64,000 nt of DNA from Euclidia mi (Eukaryota; Arthropoda; Insecta; Lepidoptera; Erebidae). The stretch spans positions 90,534,729-90,598,728 of the forward strand of contig OX123183.2 in assembly GCA_944739405.2 (NCBI GenBank). The letters run 5' to 3'. Positions within the stretch are counted from its first letter, which is position 1. Each line of letters starts with the position of its first letter. Below, one piece after another: positions 22,578-34,204 of the stretch. Both the position numbers and the translations under genes were made by a program. Under the pieces are notes generated by a model, which was not told the origin of the DNA, made no database searches, and saw only the letters and a list, made by a program, of their open reading frames with translations.

Positions 22578-22870
22578 TCTTTAGGGTTCCCTAGCCAAAG
22601 GCTAGGAGGCTTAAAACTGAACCCCTTATAGATTCGCCATGTCTGTCTATGCATCCGTTTCTATGTCACAACCACTTTATGCCGAAACAATTAAGACTAC
22701 AAATTTCAAAATTGGTCATCGATACACAAACACTACGGAAACCAAAGTTATTATTGCTGGCCAAAAATTGATAGTGATATTTGGCTAGGGGGCTACGTTA
22801 TGCTTATGTTAAATAAATCCCTCTACTACGTTAACCTTGATGAGCGAGTTCGACTCGCACTTGATTTCAT
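22578..22870 (+). repeat. Lepidopteran noncoding repeat, long copy
   Basis: It begins AGGGTTCCCTAGCCAAAGG, continues ACCCCTTATAGATTCGCC and ends near GAGCGAGTTCGACTCGCACT. Both ends match the common moth element represented by a 5' fragment at 17164. Confidence 0.6.
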
Positions 22871-22899
22871 AATTATTCATAATATTATTGCTCATGAAA

Positions 22900-23090
22900 G
22901 TTTGAGATCCGCATGCTCCGCATTGTTTCCCGCTTGCCGCCCGCGCTTTCACTACGGACACTTGTATGAAAGTTCTATGGTTTGAGTTGCCCGCGTGCTC
23001 CCCGCGCTGCACCGCTCGCCGCCCCACTCGCTCACTACGGACACTTCTATAGAGCTCCATATGTTTGAGTTTCCCGCGTCGCGCCCGCAC
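22900..23090. repeat. GC-rich ~83-bp tandem duplication
   Basis: CACTACGGACACTT recurs at 22950 and 23033. Each copy is preceded by CCCGC-rich sequence and followed by a diverged TATG..TTTGAGTT. The overlapping ORFs on both strands here are products of low stop density. Confidence 0.7.
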
Positions 23091-23185
23091 CCGCGCCCGC
23101 CTTCCACTCTGGCCGAGCACTTCCGCTGCCACCCGCCGCTGCTTGTCGTTGTCGGGTCATCACAGTCCTGCTATACTGAGTCTCA

Positions 23186-23234
23186 ATCTCCCCGCAAATA
23201 AGGAAGGGGGTACCTTCCCTATTTGCGGGGAGAT
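23186..23234. repeat. Near-perfect 22-bp hairpin
   Basis: ATCTCCCCGCAAATAAGGAA then GG pairs with 23213-23234 across the 5-base loop GGGTA, with one mismatch. It lies 150 bases left of the Gypsy element and outside its LTR. Confidence 0.93.
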
Positions 23235-23390
23235 GTGTTTCTATTGCACAATCAATCAAATCACTAAACGTTATCATTGACGGTAGACGATCTAGCAATA
23301 ATAATATAATGTTTGAAACTTTGGTTCATCAAAGTAATAAAAAGTTATTCAAAGTTATATTTCTGATCATTACATATTAAAATGATATTT

Positions 23391-24128
23391 TGTGACGGGT
23401 TCTGGTAGTAAAAACGCAGTAGAGGTTCTAGATGCGTTTATTGCAGAGTATTGTCTCACTTCCCTTGCCACGAGTATGACCGACCAACAACACGACACTG
23501 GCCTGAACACTAAGGGCTGCAGTCTCCCACGCTGTTCCCCCCGGTAGTGTGTGGGCAGGCTGCTCGAAGGCTGCGGGTAGCGGTAGATCCTCGCAGGCCG
23601 TTCGTTCAGCTGGCAGACGCAGGCGGTGCGAGTACGATGAGCAGGGCAGGCCAGACTCTTCGGCAGAGGTGACGCCGAAGGCGATGCAGGAAAGTGTAGT
23701 GGTCTAGGAGCGTAGCCGGAGTCTTAACATGAACCTGGAACCTGAAGGAAAGCAGCATTAGGAGAGTCACAACCAATAGAGTCAGGCAGGCGGCGTCAGC
23801 CGGCCTCAGCTAGCAGGTAGATAGATGGGCAGTACGCTAACGCAGTAAATGTAGTAACTTACCCACAGCTGGGACCAGGATACACGTATGAAGTAGTATA
23901 ATTATAGATATAGCGGTATAGAATTTAGTAGCGGTAGTAGGTTAGTGTAGAGTAGCGGTGCCGGCCTCTCTGTCGGCCCCTTTATATACCGGGCCCTCCA
24001 TCAGTTCGTGTCGGCGCATTACCAAATATAGGCAAAACTTACGAGCGCGGACGATGGCCTTCTCTGATTGGCCGAGCGTATGGACGGTATTATGACGTAC
24101 ACTCGGTAGGTACCGGTCATACGCCACA
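23391..24128 (-). repeat. 3' LTR of the Gypsy element
   Basis: It starts TGTGACGGGT and ends CGCCACA on the plus strand. It carries the same TATATAAA box (minus strand, 23981-23988) as the 5' LTR. Just inside, the minus strand reads AAGGCGGGCGGTAT, a likely polypurine tract at about 24129-24142. Confidence 0.95.
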
Positions 24129-24274
24129 ATACCGCCCGCCTTAGGAGAGGATTTTACGTGGCTAACAAGGAAAATCCGACTAACTGCGTTAGGTCTATGA
24201 GTCCGCTACTGTCCAAGCTAAGACGGCATATAGAGAGAAGGAAGGGAAAGTCTTCTACGGTTTGTAACAAATAG

Positions 24275-27200
24275 TTAGGCACCATAGTGTATAAGTTTTA
24301 GGTCCTTAATGTGCCAAAACCCAATAGAATTTCCAGACGCGTCCGACAACTCGTAAACGAGAGGCGACTTTTTATTAATCACTGTGCACTTCACGAATTT
24401 AGGGGCTAGTTTCTTACAAAAGGACTTATCCTTGTCGCTCTGATAAAAAGTCCTTTTCCACACAGTGTCTCCCACATTAAACTCAGCTGGTTTACGGCGT
24501 AAATTATACGTTTGGGAATTCCTAGCATGAGCTTGAATGAGGAGTGCCTGAACTTTGTCAAATATGCCTGATAAGTGACCTATGTTTTCTGCGTAATCGT
24601 CCCTAGGTATGTATACTATATCATTAGCGTCTGTGTCGACATAGTGTGAGCCGCATGGAACTAGTTCACGTCCATAGACTAAAAAACTAGGTGTATAGCC
24701 CGTGACTTCATTAGCTGCAGTATTTAATGCAAACTGCACCTTAGGTATGAGAGTGTCCCATAATCTCTGGTCATTTCCTACAAACGCCGCTAAGGTAGAA
24801 CCAATGGTTTTATTATAGCGTTCGACCGTATTGACATGTGGGGAATATTTAGGAGTATAATGAAGATTAGGGATTTTGTACTTGCGCAACATAGCTTTTA
24901 AAGTAGCACTGACAAACTGTTTACCATTGTCCAATATAATTGTAGATGGTATACCATGAACTAAAAATATTTTTTCTTCCAAAATATTAGTTTTTATTTC
25001 AGCAGTTGCGCGCCTGATAGGAAAAAGTAGACAGTATTTACTAAAACAACAAGTTACAACAAAGATGTAGGCGTTTTGTTTTCTTGTGACGGTTAATGGC
25101 CCCACCAAATCTACACTAATGGTTTGGAAGGGTCGTGAACACACTTTGGGTCGTCCCATGGTTCCCAATGGTGCATGGTTCTGATGTTTGTGCGCGATAC
25201 AAGTGTCGCAAGAATTTATGAACTTAACTACGTCATCGCGCATTTTGGGCCAATAGTAACGCAGTGCTAAGCGCTTGTAAGTTTTAAATATACCGAAATG
25301 CCCCGAAGTGGGTTCGGCATGGTTCTCTAATATGGCATTATTTCGATCAGAAGAAGGTAGTACTTCTTTCCATTCGAACTCCTTACGTAGCATACACCTA
25401 GATTTAATCAAACGATACAATTTATTATTTTTAATAGAATAGTCTGGATAGTCATTAGGCGAAGATAAACAACCATTGTAGGTGGCTGAATACCATCGAT
25501 CAGTGTCAACATTAGGGTCATTCACGTTATTATTATTAGCGTTAATTATATTTACAGGTAGGGATCGTGATAACGCATCGGCTATAATATTATCCGCGCC
25601 GCGCCGATGCTTAATTTCGAAGTTAAATGCTGACAGACGAACCGATCACCGAGCTAATCTACCAGTCGGGTTGCTCAAGTTTAGGAACCATTTCAGTGCA
25701 GAATGGTCAGTATACACAACGAACTTTAACCCGTTATCTAAATAACAGCGCCAATATTCGAGTGCCGTTAGAACTGCTAATGTCTCCCGTTCTGTTATAC
25801 TGTAGTTTTGTTCCTGTGCATTTAGTGACCTACTCATGTAAGTGATAGGTAGTTCCACGCCATCTATTTCTTGTGTAAGTAACCCACCGATGCCGCTCGC
25901 ACTCACATCTGTGTGAACTTGAAAAGGTTTCTCGTAATCGGGACACGATAATATTGGTGCGGAACTTAACAATTGTTTTAGTTTACAAAACGAGTCATCA
26001 GCTTCCACCGACCACTGAAATGGTGCGGCTTTCTTACCGAAAGAGGTAAGTTTGTTCAAAGGACCGGCAATAGTACTAAAATTAGGTATAAATCGCCGAT
26101 ACCATGATGCAATGCCTAAGAACCTTTTGACTTCTTTTTTATTCTTAGGCGTAGCATAATGAAGAATGGCTTCCACCTTACATGGGTCTACTTGTAATCC
26201 TTTAGAGTTTACTACGTAGCCCAAGTACTTCATCACGGAAGAATTTAGATTTTTTAAGTTTATTGTAAGGTTGGCCGATTTTAATTTTTCGTAAACTTTA
26301 TTTAATAGTGACACATGAGCAATAAAAGTTGGCGATATAAGCACGATATCATCTAAAAAACGAATACAGAGTTTTCGAACTCAGGACTGTTCGTAAACAA
26401 GTGATCCACCAAACGCTGTTGTGTCGCAGGCGCATTCGTTAAACCAAACGGCATAGTCACAAATCTAAATGTTCCTCTAGTAGGCACATAGAACGCAGTC
26501 TTATCACGATCACATTCGCGAAGAGGCGTCTGCTAAAAGGACTTAGATAAGTCTATACTACTTAGATATCTAGCGTTCCTAAGGTTGTCTAAAATTTCGG
26601 ATACGTAAGGTAGTTTGTACGCGTCTTTTTTAGTAATAGAATTAAGTTTCCGACTATCTAAACAAAACCTTAGTTTACCGTCCTTCTTAGGCGTTAGTAA
26701 AATTGGTGACGACCACGGACTTTCGCATTTTTCTATCACTCCCAATGCAAGCATTTCGTCTAATTTGTCAATAATTATTTTTAATTTCGCCGGCGATAAC
26801 CTATATCTTTGGCGTATCGGCGCAGAATCGCCAGTGTCTATTGCATGTTCTATTAAGTGAGTTCGTCCTAAACCGGTTTTTTCAGTAGAAATCGACTCGT
26901 ATTGCTTTATAATTAACTTAGCCGTTCTCTGTTGTGACTCACTCAACTCACTAAAAGATTGCAATACGTTCGTGTTACTTAGCTTATTTTCACTTAACAC
27001 ACTACACGGCAATGTTTTAGACATGCATACGGATGCGATATGCTTAGGCAGTAATTTAAATAGTTTCCAGAAATCGATGCCTAAAATTAAATTACTTGTA
27101 ACTTCTGGAATAATATAAGCTTTCAATAAGTGGGTTTGATTATTAAAAGTAGTGGGTAAGTTGATAAGACCGCGCGGCAACAAGATATTTCCACCCGCGG

Positions 27201-27519
27201 ACCGAATGGAATTAGTGTTGTGACACTGCTGTATTTCTAACCCGGTTTTAATAATTACCTCTAGATGGGAGTTGTTACCTAGAATTGTAATGGCTGAACC
27301 GGAATCGAGCAATCCACAAATAGGTAAACTGTTAATCGTTACGTTAACATAGGGCCGTAGGTCATTTTTAGGCTTATTATCCAGGATCGAGGCGACGGAA
27401 TAACTAGAGAAATACACTTTTAGTGTTTAGCCAATTTCTCCAATCATCTTTGTCAAAATTGGTTGAATAGGTTGTAGAACCTAATTTAGATTTTGATACG
27501 CCCCGACCCTGACCAACTA
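24275..27519 (-). pseudogene. Gypsy pol (protease-RT-RNase H-integrase), broken
   Basis: Protease motif LLDSGSAITILG is at about 27305. RT runs from SPWSSPILLTPKKDG through MPFGLTNAP to FLDDIVLIS. RNase H includes HTDVSASGIGG and YTDHSALKWFL. Integrase has an H-H-C-C finger (HAEPTSGHFGI...CDTC) and D, D, E residues in SVDLVGPL, LDNGKQF and NTVERYNK. Breaks: an in-frame stop after LSKSF (26530-26535), a frameshift just before the FLDD motif in a homopolymer (about 26356), and a stop after GRLAR (about 25643). The stretch between gag and protease also changes frame near 27410. Pol cannot be made as one protein, but decay is slight, matching the young LTRs. Confidence 0.93.
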
Positions 27520-28893
27520 GTTTTTTGGTTTCGTCGATTTACAGTTCGGGCAGTTAGGGAATGTCACATCCCTACAGCCGCACTTGAAGCAAAATGCAAA
27601 CCGATCGCGTTTGCACTCATTCAAACTGTGATCATTGATACGGCAGCGCGGGCAGTACTTGGACGTGACTAGAGCGACAGAGCTAGGTTTAGACTTAGGA
27701 TTGCAAGGTTCGTTGTTCTCAGTGTATTCGGACGTACCCTCTATAGTAGCAACGGGATAATTATTGTAGGAATAATTACACGCTCGGTTATTAGGTTTGT
27801 GACTGTAAGCTAGGTCTGGTGCCAACGTGTCGTTATTATAATACGGTTCGCGGAATTGAGAGTTCAAACATTTCATCCGTTCGTAGTTTAAACATAACGT
27901 CTGCAGTGTTGCTATACTGTCTATTGAAGATATTGACAGAGCTAGCACTAGTGAGTAGCATGGACGTATGTTATGCAATAGGATGTCTAACTTTTCGCGT
28001 TCGGACAGTCGCTTTGACGGTGACAGCCTAGCGAACACCTGATTCATTATCGAGAGATAAATTATTATAGTTTCGGTAGCACCTTGAGTACGTCGGTGGA
28101 TTTCATTTAATAACCGGTAGTCATAATCGTACGGTGTGAAATCGTCTATTAATTTAGTGGTGAGTTCTTCCCATGTATTGAAATATTCTTTTAGGCCGCG
28201 GTACCAGTGAAGTGCGTTACCGGTGAAAATTTCGGAGGCATATGATAAAATTTTAGTGGAAGGTAGATTACGCGCGGTTTTGAATTCGGTTACGCGTTGT
28301 AGGAACGCTCGGACGCATCCCGTACCGTCGTATTTTAGCTTGGACAGTTCGCTAACTCTCAAATGCTCGCAATGCAATACTGGGGCTAACCCTGCCTGCG
28401 TCGAGGTAGACGGCGCAGTTTGGACCTCTGCCACAGCATCAGCTGAGCGAACAGCTGATTGCTCAATGGCGGACAGCTCCGCCGAGAGCTTGTCGAACCG
28501 GCTGCACAATTCGGTTATTCGTTTTGAATACGCCGTAGGACGTTCCATCCTACGGAGTCTATGGAAAATGTGGTTGTGCAGTGCGGTAGACCTCCTAGCT
28601 AGGTTCGCGTCGTAAGAAACAGATAACGAATTTAGTCGCTTGGCCAGCTCAGAGACGGCCTCGCTAGCGCCCTCGAAGTCCACCGCTATGGCTAGACCCG
28701 ACTCCAAAATGTCATCATTTGGAATGGCTTCCAGTAATTTAGGGAGCTGCTTCCGCAGACCTAAGACAGAGGTAGCCGGCTCCTCACCTCTAATCGCGAC
28801 CTCGTAAGCTAACTCGTTCTTGTTTAGCAGGAAGTATTTTATGGGGTGTGAGCCCATGGTGTATGAATAACCGCGTAAGTATACACTACACAC
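27517..28893 (-). CDS. Gypsy gag polyprotein
   Basis: A 458-aa ORF, intact. The start may be Met1 or Met13 (MGSHPIKYFLL). The central part has the capsid-like segment LHWYRGLKEYFNTWEEL and a following helical region typical of Gypsy Gag. Near the C-terminus is a CCHC zinc knuckle, CPRCRINDHSLNEC (C-x2-C-x4-H-x4-C), then a second Cys cluster CFKCGCRDVTFPNC. It packages element RNA into particles in the cytoplasm. The stop is directly preceded by a frameshift heptamer. It is the only uninterrupted protein gene of the element. Confidence 0.9.
   Translation of the reverse strand: MCSVYLRGYSYTMGSHPIKYFLLNKNELAYEVAIRGEEPATSVLGLRKQLPKLLEAIPNDDILESGLAIAVDFEGASEAVSELAKRLNSLSVSYDANLARRSTALHNHIFHRLRRMERPTAYSKRITELCSRFDKLSAELSAIEQSAVRSADAVAEVQTAPSTSTQAGLAPVLHCEHLRVSELSKLKYDGTGCVRAFLQRVTEFKTARNLPSTKILSYASEIFTGNALHWYRGLKEYFNTWEELTTKLIDDFTPYDYDYRLLNEIHRRTQGATETIIIYLSIMNQVFARLSPSKRLSEREKLDILLHNIRPCYSLVLALSISSIDSIATLQTLCLNYERMKCLNSQFREPYYNNDTLAPDLAYSHKPNNRACNYSYNNYPVATIEGTSEYTENNEPCNPKSKPSSVALVTSKYCPRCRINDHSLNECKRDRFAFCFKCGCRDVTFPNCPNCKSTKPKN
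27520..27526 (-). promoter_or_regulatory. Slippery heptamer A AAA AAC at gag end
   Basis: On the minus strand the last gag codons are CCA AAA AAC TAG. A AAA AAC is in the X XXY YYZ register of classic -1 frameshift sites. The -1 frame stays open for about 115 bases past the gag stop, towards pol. In this copy it then closes at 27404, before protease, presumably through a small indel. Confidence 0.6.
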
Positions 28894-29141
28894 TACACTT
28901 AGTGCGCAAGCGTTCCGCCCTTACAAATGGCCTACTTTACGATTAGGCGTAAAAGTTCGACCGTTAGGACTAATTAGAAAAACGTTAGATTCAAATTTGC
29001 GAACTAGTACGTAGTAGGTAGTTACACTAAAAGGTAGGCAATTAGTACAACAATACGTACTGGTTCGCTGTAGCCGCACCTGCTCGCTTACAATGATGGA
29101 GACCTGCTAGATGAGAACTCGAGCACGGAAAGCGAGACAAT
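28894..29141 (-). other. Gypsy untranslated leader
   Basis: The sequence between primer site and gag. No ORF. It probably holds packaging signals, which cannot be identified from sequence alone. Confidence 0.5.
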
Positions 29142-29158
29142 AACCCACGTAGGCGCCA
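29142..29158 (-). promoter_or_regulatory. Primer binding site (tRNA-Lys-like)
   Basis: One base inside the 5' LTR the minus strand reads TGGCGCCTACGTGGGTT, close to the complement of the 3' end of tRNA-Lys. Reverse transcription would start here. Confidence 0.8.
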
Positions 29159-29159
29159 C

Positions 29160-29897
29160 TGTGACGGGTTCTGGTAGTAAAAACGCAGTAGAGGTTCTAG
29201 ATGCATTTATTGCAGAGTATTGTCTCACTTCCCTTGCCACGAGTATGACCGACCAACAACACGACACTGGCCTGAACACTAAGGGCTGCAGTCTCCCACG
29301 CTGTTCCCCCCGGTAGTGTGTGGGCAGGCTGCTCGAAGGCTGCGGGTAGCGGTAGATCCTCGCAGGCCGTTCGTTCAGCTGGCAGACGCCGGCGGTGCGA
29401 GTACGATGAGCAGGGCAGGCCAGACTCTTCGGCAGAGGTGACGCCGAAGGCGATGCAGGAAAGTGTAGCGGTCTAGGAGCGTAGCCGGAGTCTTAACGTG
29501 AACCTGGAACCTGAAGGAAAGCAGCATTAGGAGAGCCACAACCAATAGAGTCAGGCAGGCGGCGTCAGCCGGCCTCAGCTAGCAGGTAGAGAGATGGGCA
29601 GTACGCTAACGCAGTAAATGTAGTAACTTACCCACAGCTGGGACCAGGATACACGTATGAAGTAGTATAATTATAGATATAGCGGTATAGAATTTAGTAG
29701 CGGTAGTAGGTTAGTGTAGAGTAGCGGTGCCGGCCTCTCTGTCGGCCCCTTTATATACCGGGCCCTCCATCAGTTCGTGTCGGCGCATTACCAAATATAG
29801 GCAAAACTTACGAGCGCGGACGATGGCCTTCTCTGATTGGCCGAGCGTATGGACGGTATTATGACGTACACTCGGTAGGTACCGGTCATACGCCACA
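29160..29897 (-). repeat. 5' LTR of the Gypsy element
   Basis: 738 bp, the same length as the 3' LTR, with about six substitutions between them and no indels. A TATATAAA box on the minus strand at 29750-29757 marks the likely promoter. Confidence 0.95.
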
Positions 29898-29901
29898 ATT
29901 T

Positions 29902-32440
29902 TACAAAATTGAAAAGTGTTTTGCTTACCTAAGTTGTAATATTTCAATATTTATTAAAACATGTTTCTTTAACGATACTTATGACAACTTTTGTATTTAT
30001 TAATACTGAATAGCTGTAGTGAACTTTGTAAACTGTGAATATTAAATATACACAATATTTGCACAAAAATCTGTATACATATCAGTAGGAGAGTCACACA
30101 CACCGCTTTGTTTGCCTCAAGATGCGAAGGATGTAGCCGTTGTTTGGATTGCCTCAGTGCCGAAGAAAAGAAACAAGTAAAACAATACTCGTGGAATCGT
30201 TATCTGACCTTCCATGTTACATAATTTTAAAGTGTTTTACTACATTTGCTATAAGTATTTTATATCTTAAGTAATAAGGCTGTGTACATCATCTGATCAC
30301 AAGAATTACTCCTCCTAAGGAAACACAATTTAAAAAAATGAAGGATTAAATACAGTATATTTCACTTGCACTGATTTAAGTTCAATACCGTCGCACAGAT
30401 ATGCCATGAATATAGAATAGTACGTATGTTTTGATTTTATAGCTAACGTAAACGTGACTTGATCTTGATAATTTATTATTTAATTAAAAAAACACAATTT
30501 CCTGTGTCACCGACATGCGACATGTGAATACAAATCAGTCAATTTACATCTCCTTCGCAAAAAGAACATATACTTTTGTTCCTTAAAATTAGCTATAGAC
30601 ATGAGGTGTAGTCTAATGTATGTGAAATTATAGTCGGCATGCGTCATGCATACTGAATACATATTTAATAGACACTCGGCCCATATTCAAGGCGCGTTCG
30701 GATTTGGCAAATGACAGACAAATTGGCGGGCTGTGAACTTGACATATGGCAGCGATACCCGCCATCCGCCAGCCAGTTACAATAAAGTGAACCAAACTCA
30801 TAAGCTTTGGCAGCTCCCACTTTTTAGCTTAGCGTGCACACCTCATCTTGCCAAACTTATAGCATAATTAAACTTCGTTAAGATATTACGAAATGCTTAC
30901 CCGCAGCAATTTTCACGACTTAATTTTAACAAGGCAAAGGTAATCTCATGAATTAAACAATTTATGATTAAAAGCAAATGGAGTCTTTAATTAGTGAGTG
31001 TCTGATATTAAATTCTTTGTAAGTTGTTAAAAATAAAGAGAAAAACATCATAGTGTACGTCTTTTATCTGAAAATCGTATTGCAAAATACGTTGAACTCG
31101 AGTACAATGTTGTCTTTGAATAAGGCCGCGCTTGGATAACACTGAGCTCAGCGGGACCCAGATACTAGATCGGGCGCATGCAAACTGTTAAATGCACGTG
31201 ACGTCTGCCGTCAAAACAAACGTTACTATTTCGGTATTAATTTTTCACAGTCTTATTTATACTGCGGCTGTAAGAGTTTCACGATATCATAAAATATTCC
31301 TATTGAAATCATTATTGCTACAACAGCACAAAGTTTAAGAACCATTACTTGAATTTTTTACCTTAAAGTTTCTGATAAATATACCTTTTATACGTAAACT
31401 AAATCCATATCGCGTTAGTAAAACAGTATTAAAGTATAAAGTAAGTGAAAAATCAACTTGAAGAGCAAACATAGCGAGCAACACTTCTCTTAAAACTTCA
31501 GTTTGATATGCAGGTCGAGCGAAAGTTTTTCTATTAGAAAACTTTTCAGTATTAGCTCGAGTGGAACTGTACCTGATAAATGGTGATAGACGAGCGCGTC
31601 GTCGAAAAAGGTTACCCGCGAACTATGCAAGCAACCCACGGAGATAGCTTTCGGGGTGTACCACATGCCTATGATCTATTTACTAGCTGAAATTCCCGAT
31701 TTCGGCGTTGACTTCGTTTTATACCTTAGAATATTCTTGTTTTTTAATTTACCGAAATTTTAAATTAATAAATGATGTCATAAATTGCCATTCCCCTTAA
31801 TGAACTCCACAATTTTTGTCAGAACCTTAAATATGTTTGGAAATGTTTCTGTGATTATAATGAATAAAACCAGCAAACAAAAAATGTGATTAAATTCGAA
31901 TATCTCTCTGCCATCTCGACATTACAGCAGACACAAAACTTTCTATTTGTATAGAAGTACTCGTAGCACAGTCGTACATAATGTTAGACTGCTAGTCATC
32001 AATCATAAATATCGTTGGCTTGCTTCATCACTTATTCAGTCCTACTTTGTTGTTAACGAGTCGGGCTTGTGACATTTTTGTAAGATTGTAATTATTTTGA
32101 GTGGTTCCGGCCAGCTCTGACAAGGGGACAAATTTAAAGGGAATGCACACTGTCAGTTACCCGCTGATTCATTGACCCGCCGTCTGACATTGCAAGGGTA
32201 CGTAATTTTATTCTGGGTCAGTTATTTGCGAAATTTTAATTATGTAGCAGACGTGATCGCTTTGGAATGTTGCGGTAAAGTCAAATTTAGATAGTACCCT
32301 GCCTGATTTTCGAACGACGAAAGAATGTTTGACCTAAAATGCTGTATATTTTTGTACATATAAATAAAATTGTACATGGGTCTATACAAATTTGTTACAT
32401 TAGCATATTTTAACGTTGTAATAAATCATAAATTTACTGT
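29902..32440. other. 2.5 kb without recognised genes or elements
   Basis: AT-rich, no ORF of note on either strand, and no repeated or inverted structure noticed. It may be intergenic or intronic host DNA and is the least repetitive stretch of the window. Confidence 0.4.
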
Positions 32441-32560
32441 ATGGATGGTGTAGTGGTTTAAGCAACTGCCGCATAGCTTAAGACTCGGCCGACTATATAT
32501 TATGCGTTCAATCCTCACACGAGGCAATACTTTGTAAAACACGTCACAAATTATGTTCTG
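32441..32560 (+). mobile_element. tRNA-like SINE head fragment
   Basis: GGATGGTGTAGTGGTTTAAG followed by GCGTTCAATCCTCACACGAG resembles A and B boxes. A related head lies at 59375-59470 (GGTATAGTGGTTTCAGA). The body is not recognised. Confidence 0.5.
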
Positions 32561-32593
32561 TATCTGTTTGAGTTTTGCGTCCATTGATTGAAT

Positions 32594-32920
32594 TGAAGGC
32601 AGCGATAGCCGAGTGAAGAGACCGACAGACTGCTGCGCAGAGGGCGCGAGTCCGGGTTCGAATCCACAGCACGCACCAATGACTTTTCGAAGTTAAGTGC
32701 GTATTAAATTGTTAATTATCGCTTGCTAAAAGGTGAAGGAAAACTTCATGTGGAAACTTACATGTCTGAGAGATCTCCCTAATGTTCTCGATATAATTGA
32801 TGAAGTCTGCCAACCCGCACTAGGCCAGCGTGGTGGACATTGCCTTATCCTTCTCATAGTGAGAAGAGGCCCGTGCCCAGCAGTGGGACAGTTTATATAC
32901 AGGGCTGATGATGATGATGA
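32594..32920 (+). mobile_element. tRNA-derived SINE with (GAT)n tail
   Basis: The head is GGCAGCGATAGCCGAGTGAA and the B box CCGGGTTCGAATCC. The tail reads GCCCAGCAGTGGGACAG then (TGA)n. It is flanked by TGATTGAAT (32585-32593, 32921-32929). The 3' end matches the 3' end of the LINE at 54985-57030. Confidence 0.85.
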
Positions 32921-33004
32921 TGATTGAATATTTATAATGATTGAATATAGATAAAGTGCATCGTGTTTTAGAATTAATTTCTAGTGCAGACATTCTTTTT
33001 TTAT

Positions 33005-33250
33005 AGACTCACGCCTGTATCCCCGAAGGGGTAGGCAGAGGTGTAATATTACACCCACATTTCGCCATGAATTTTTAGGTCCCACGTAATAGGGGGTAAG
33101 CCTATTGCCGTACCGGGCACATTACCAGACACCGTGCTGCTACTAAGAATTTTCTTCCGGTAAAACCCAAATAACACTGCCCGACCCGGGAATCGAACCC
33201 GAGACTTCCCAATTCCACGCGCACATTTATGCCGCGAGACTAACGAGTGT
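33005..33250 (-). mobile_element. tRNA-derived SINE, diverged, minus strand
   Basis: A relative of the SINE at 20702. The plus strand shows CGCCTGTATCCCCGAAGGGG and GGGAATCGAACCCGAGA (B box inverted). It ends near GCCGCGAGACTAACGAG. It is older, with more differences and no clear target duplication. Confidence 0.8.
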
Positions 33251-34204
33251 GTGTAATATTATAATGTATAAACACTTAACATTGAACAAAATATGTTATA
33301 CTTTAATTTATGCGAACCCAATACAAAATGCCGGTCTACTTGCTCCTTAACAAGTGAGAACGCAATATCCTTAATGATACCACCAATAAAATATTATCAA
33401 CATTTCTTGCACTTATTGAATGTCACGTTTCGTAACCAAGGCATATTATTTTGCCTTTTGTGATTTATAATACACTTTTATGTGCCTTAGAAACAAATGG
33501 AACCACATTGTACTTCTTTTTTTTGGTTGGTACCAATAGACAAATGAGCCAATTCATGGTAGGTAAGTGGTAACCAAGCCACTGCCTATGGCGAGGATGG
33601 GAAAGGGAAATAGGAGGAGCAGCGAGATGAGGAGAAGGAAAAGAGGATGGGGCTTTCGGCACTCTTACTCATGAACTAAGCGCATGAGTATATATACTAC
33701 ATATATATACTGATACTTTATATACATTTTAAAAATTCCTTTTATTTATGTTTTTTTTTTGTGTAATGGTAGAGTTCTGATCACTGAAATCCAGAATCAT
33801 TATGATTTATGTGTTACAACATGTAATGAACGTATTACTATTATTGTACATCCTTAAAGTGTGATTAAAGGAACACAATGCCAGGGAGAGAGTTTCCTGT
33901 ATGCCTAGATGGGTCGAACTTTTGCGAAGGCTACGATTTTCTATGTGTGTCCTAAGTCCATTGTTGGTATCCTGATTTTATTTAGCCTATAAAGTTAATA
34001 ATATGTGCATACGTGTATATACGCTCTGAGTTCTCTTATAGACACTTTGCTATAGTAAATTTTGAATGGCAAGCTTTTTCTTTGTTATAATCACATTTCA
34101 GAATCGTTATTTTTAAGGTCTCAACTTCATATTATATTCAAAATCTTGAAAAAGCAATACTTAGTCGAATAGAAATAATGTTTTCAAAACATTACTACGA
34201 AAGC
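33251..34204. other. No gene seen
   Basis: AT-rich. The stretch at 33505-33660 (TTTTTTTGGTTGGTACC... purine-rich GGAGAAGGAAAAGAGGATGG) looks like part of an unclassified repeat. Confidence 0.3.

Larger units (their letters stand above)
23391..29897 (-). mobile_element. Ty3/Gypsy LTR retrotransposon, complete structure
   Basis: A 6507-bp element on the minus strand: 5' LTR 29160-29897, tRNA-Lys-like primer site, gag, broken pol, 3' LTR 23391-24128. Both LTRs are 738 bp with TG/CA ends and differ at about six sites, so the insertion is recent. The host duplication is ATTT (23387-23390, 29898-29901). Pol order is protease, RT, RNase H, integrase, which places it in Ty3/Gypsy. No env-like ORF follows integrase. 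Confidence 0.95.

Noticed and set aside
22800..23300. Overlapping GC-rich ORFs on both strands (61-107 aa)
   Set aside because: Six ORFs in conflicting frames over a tandem duplication and a hairpin; low stop density explains them.
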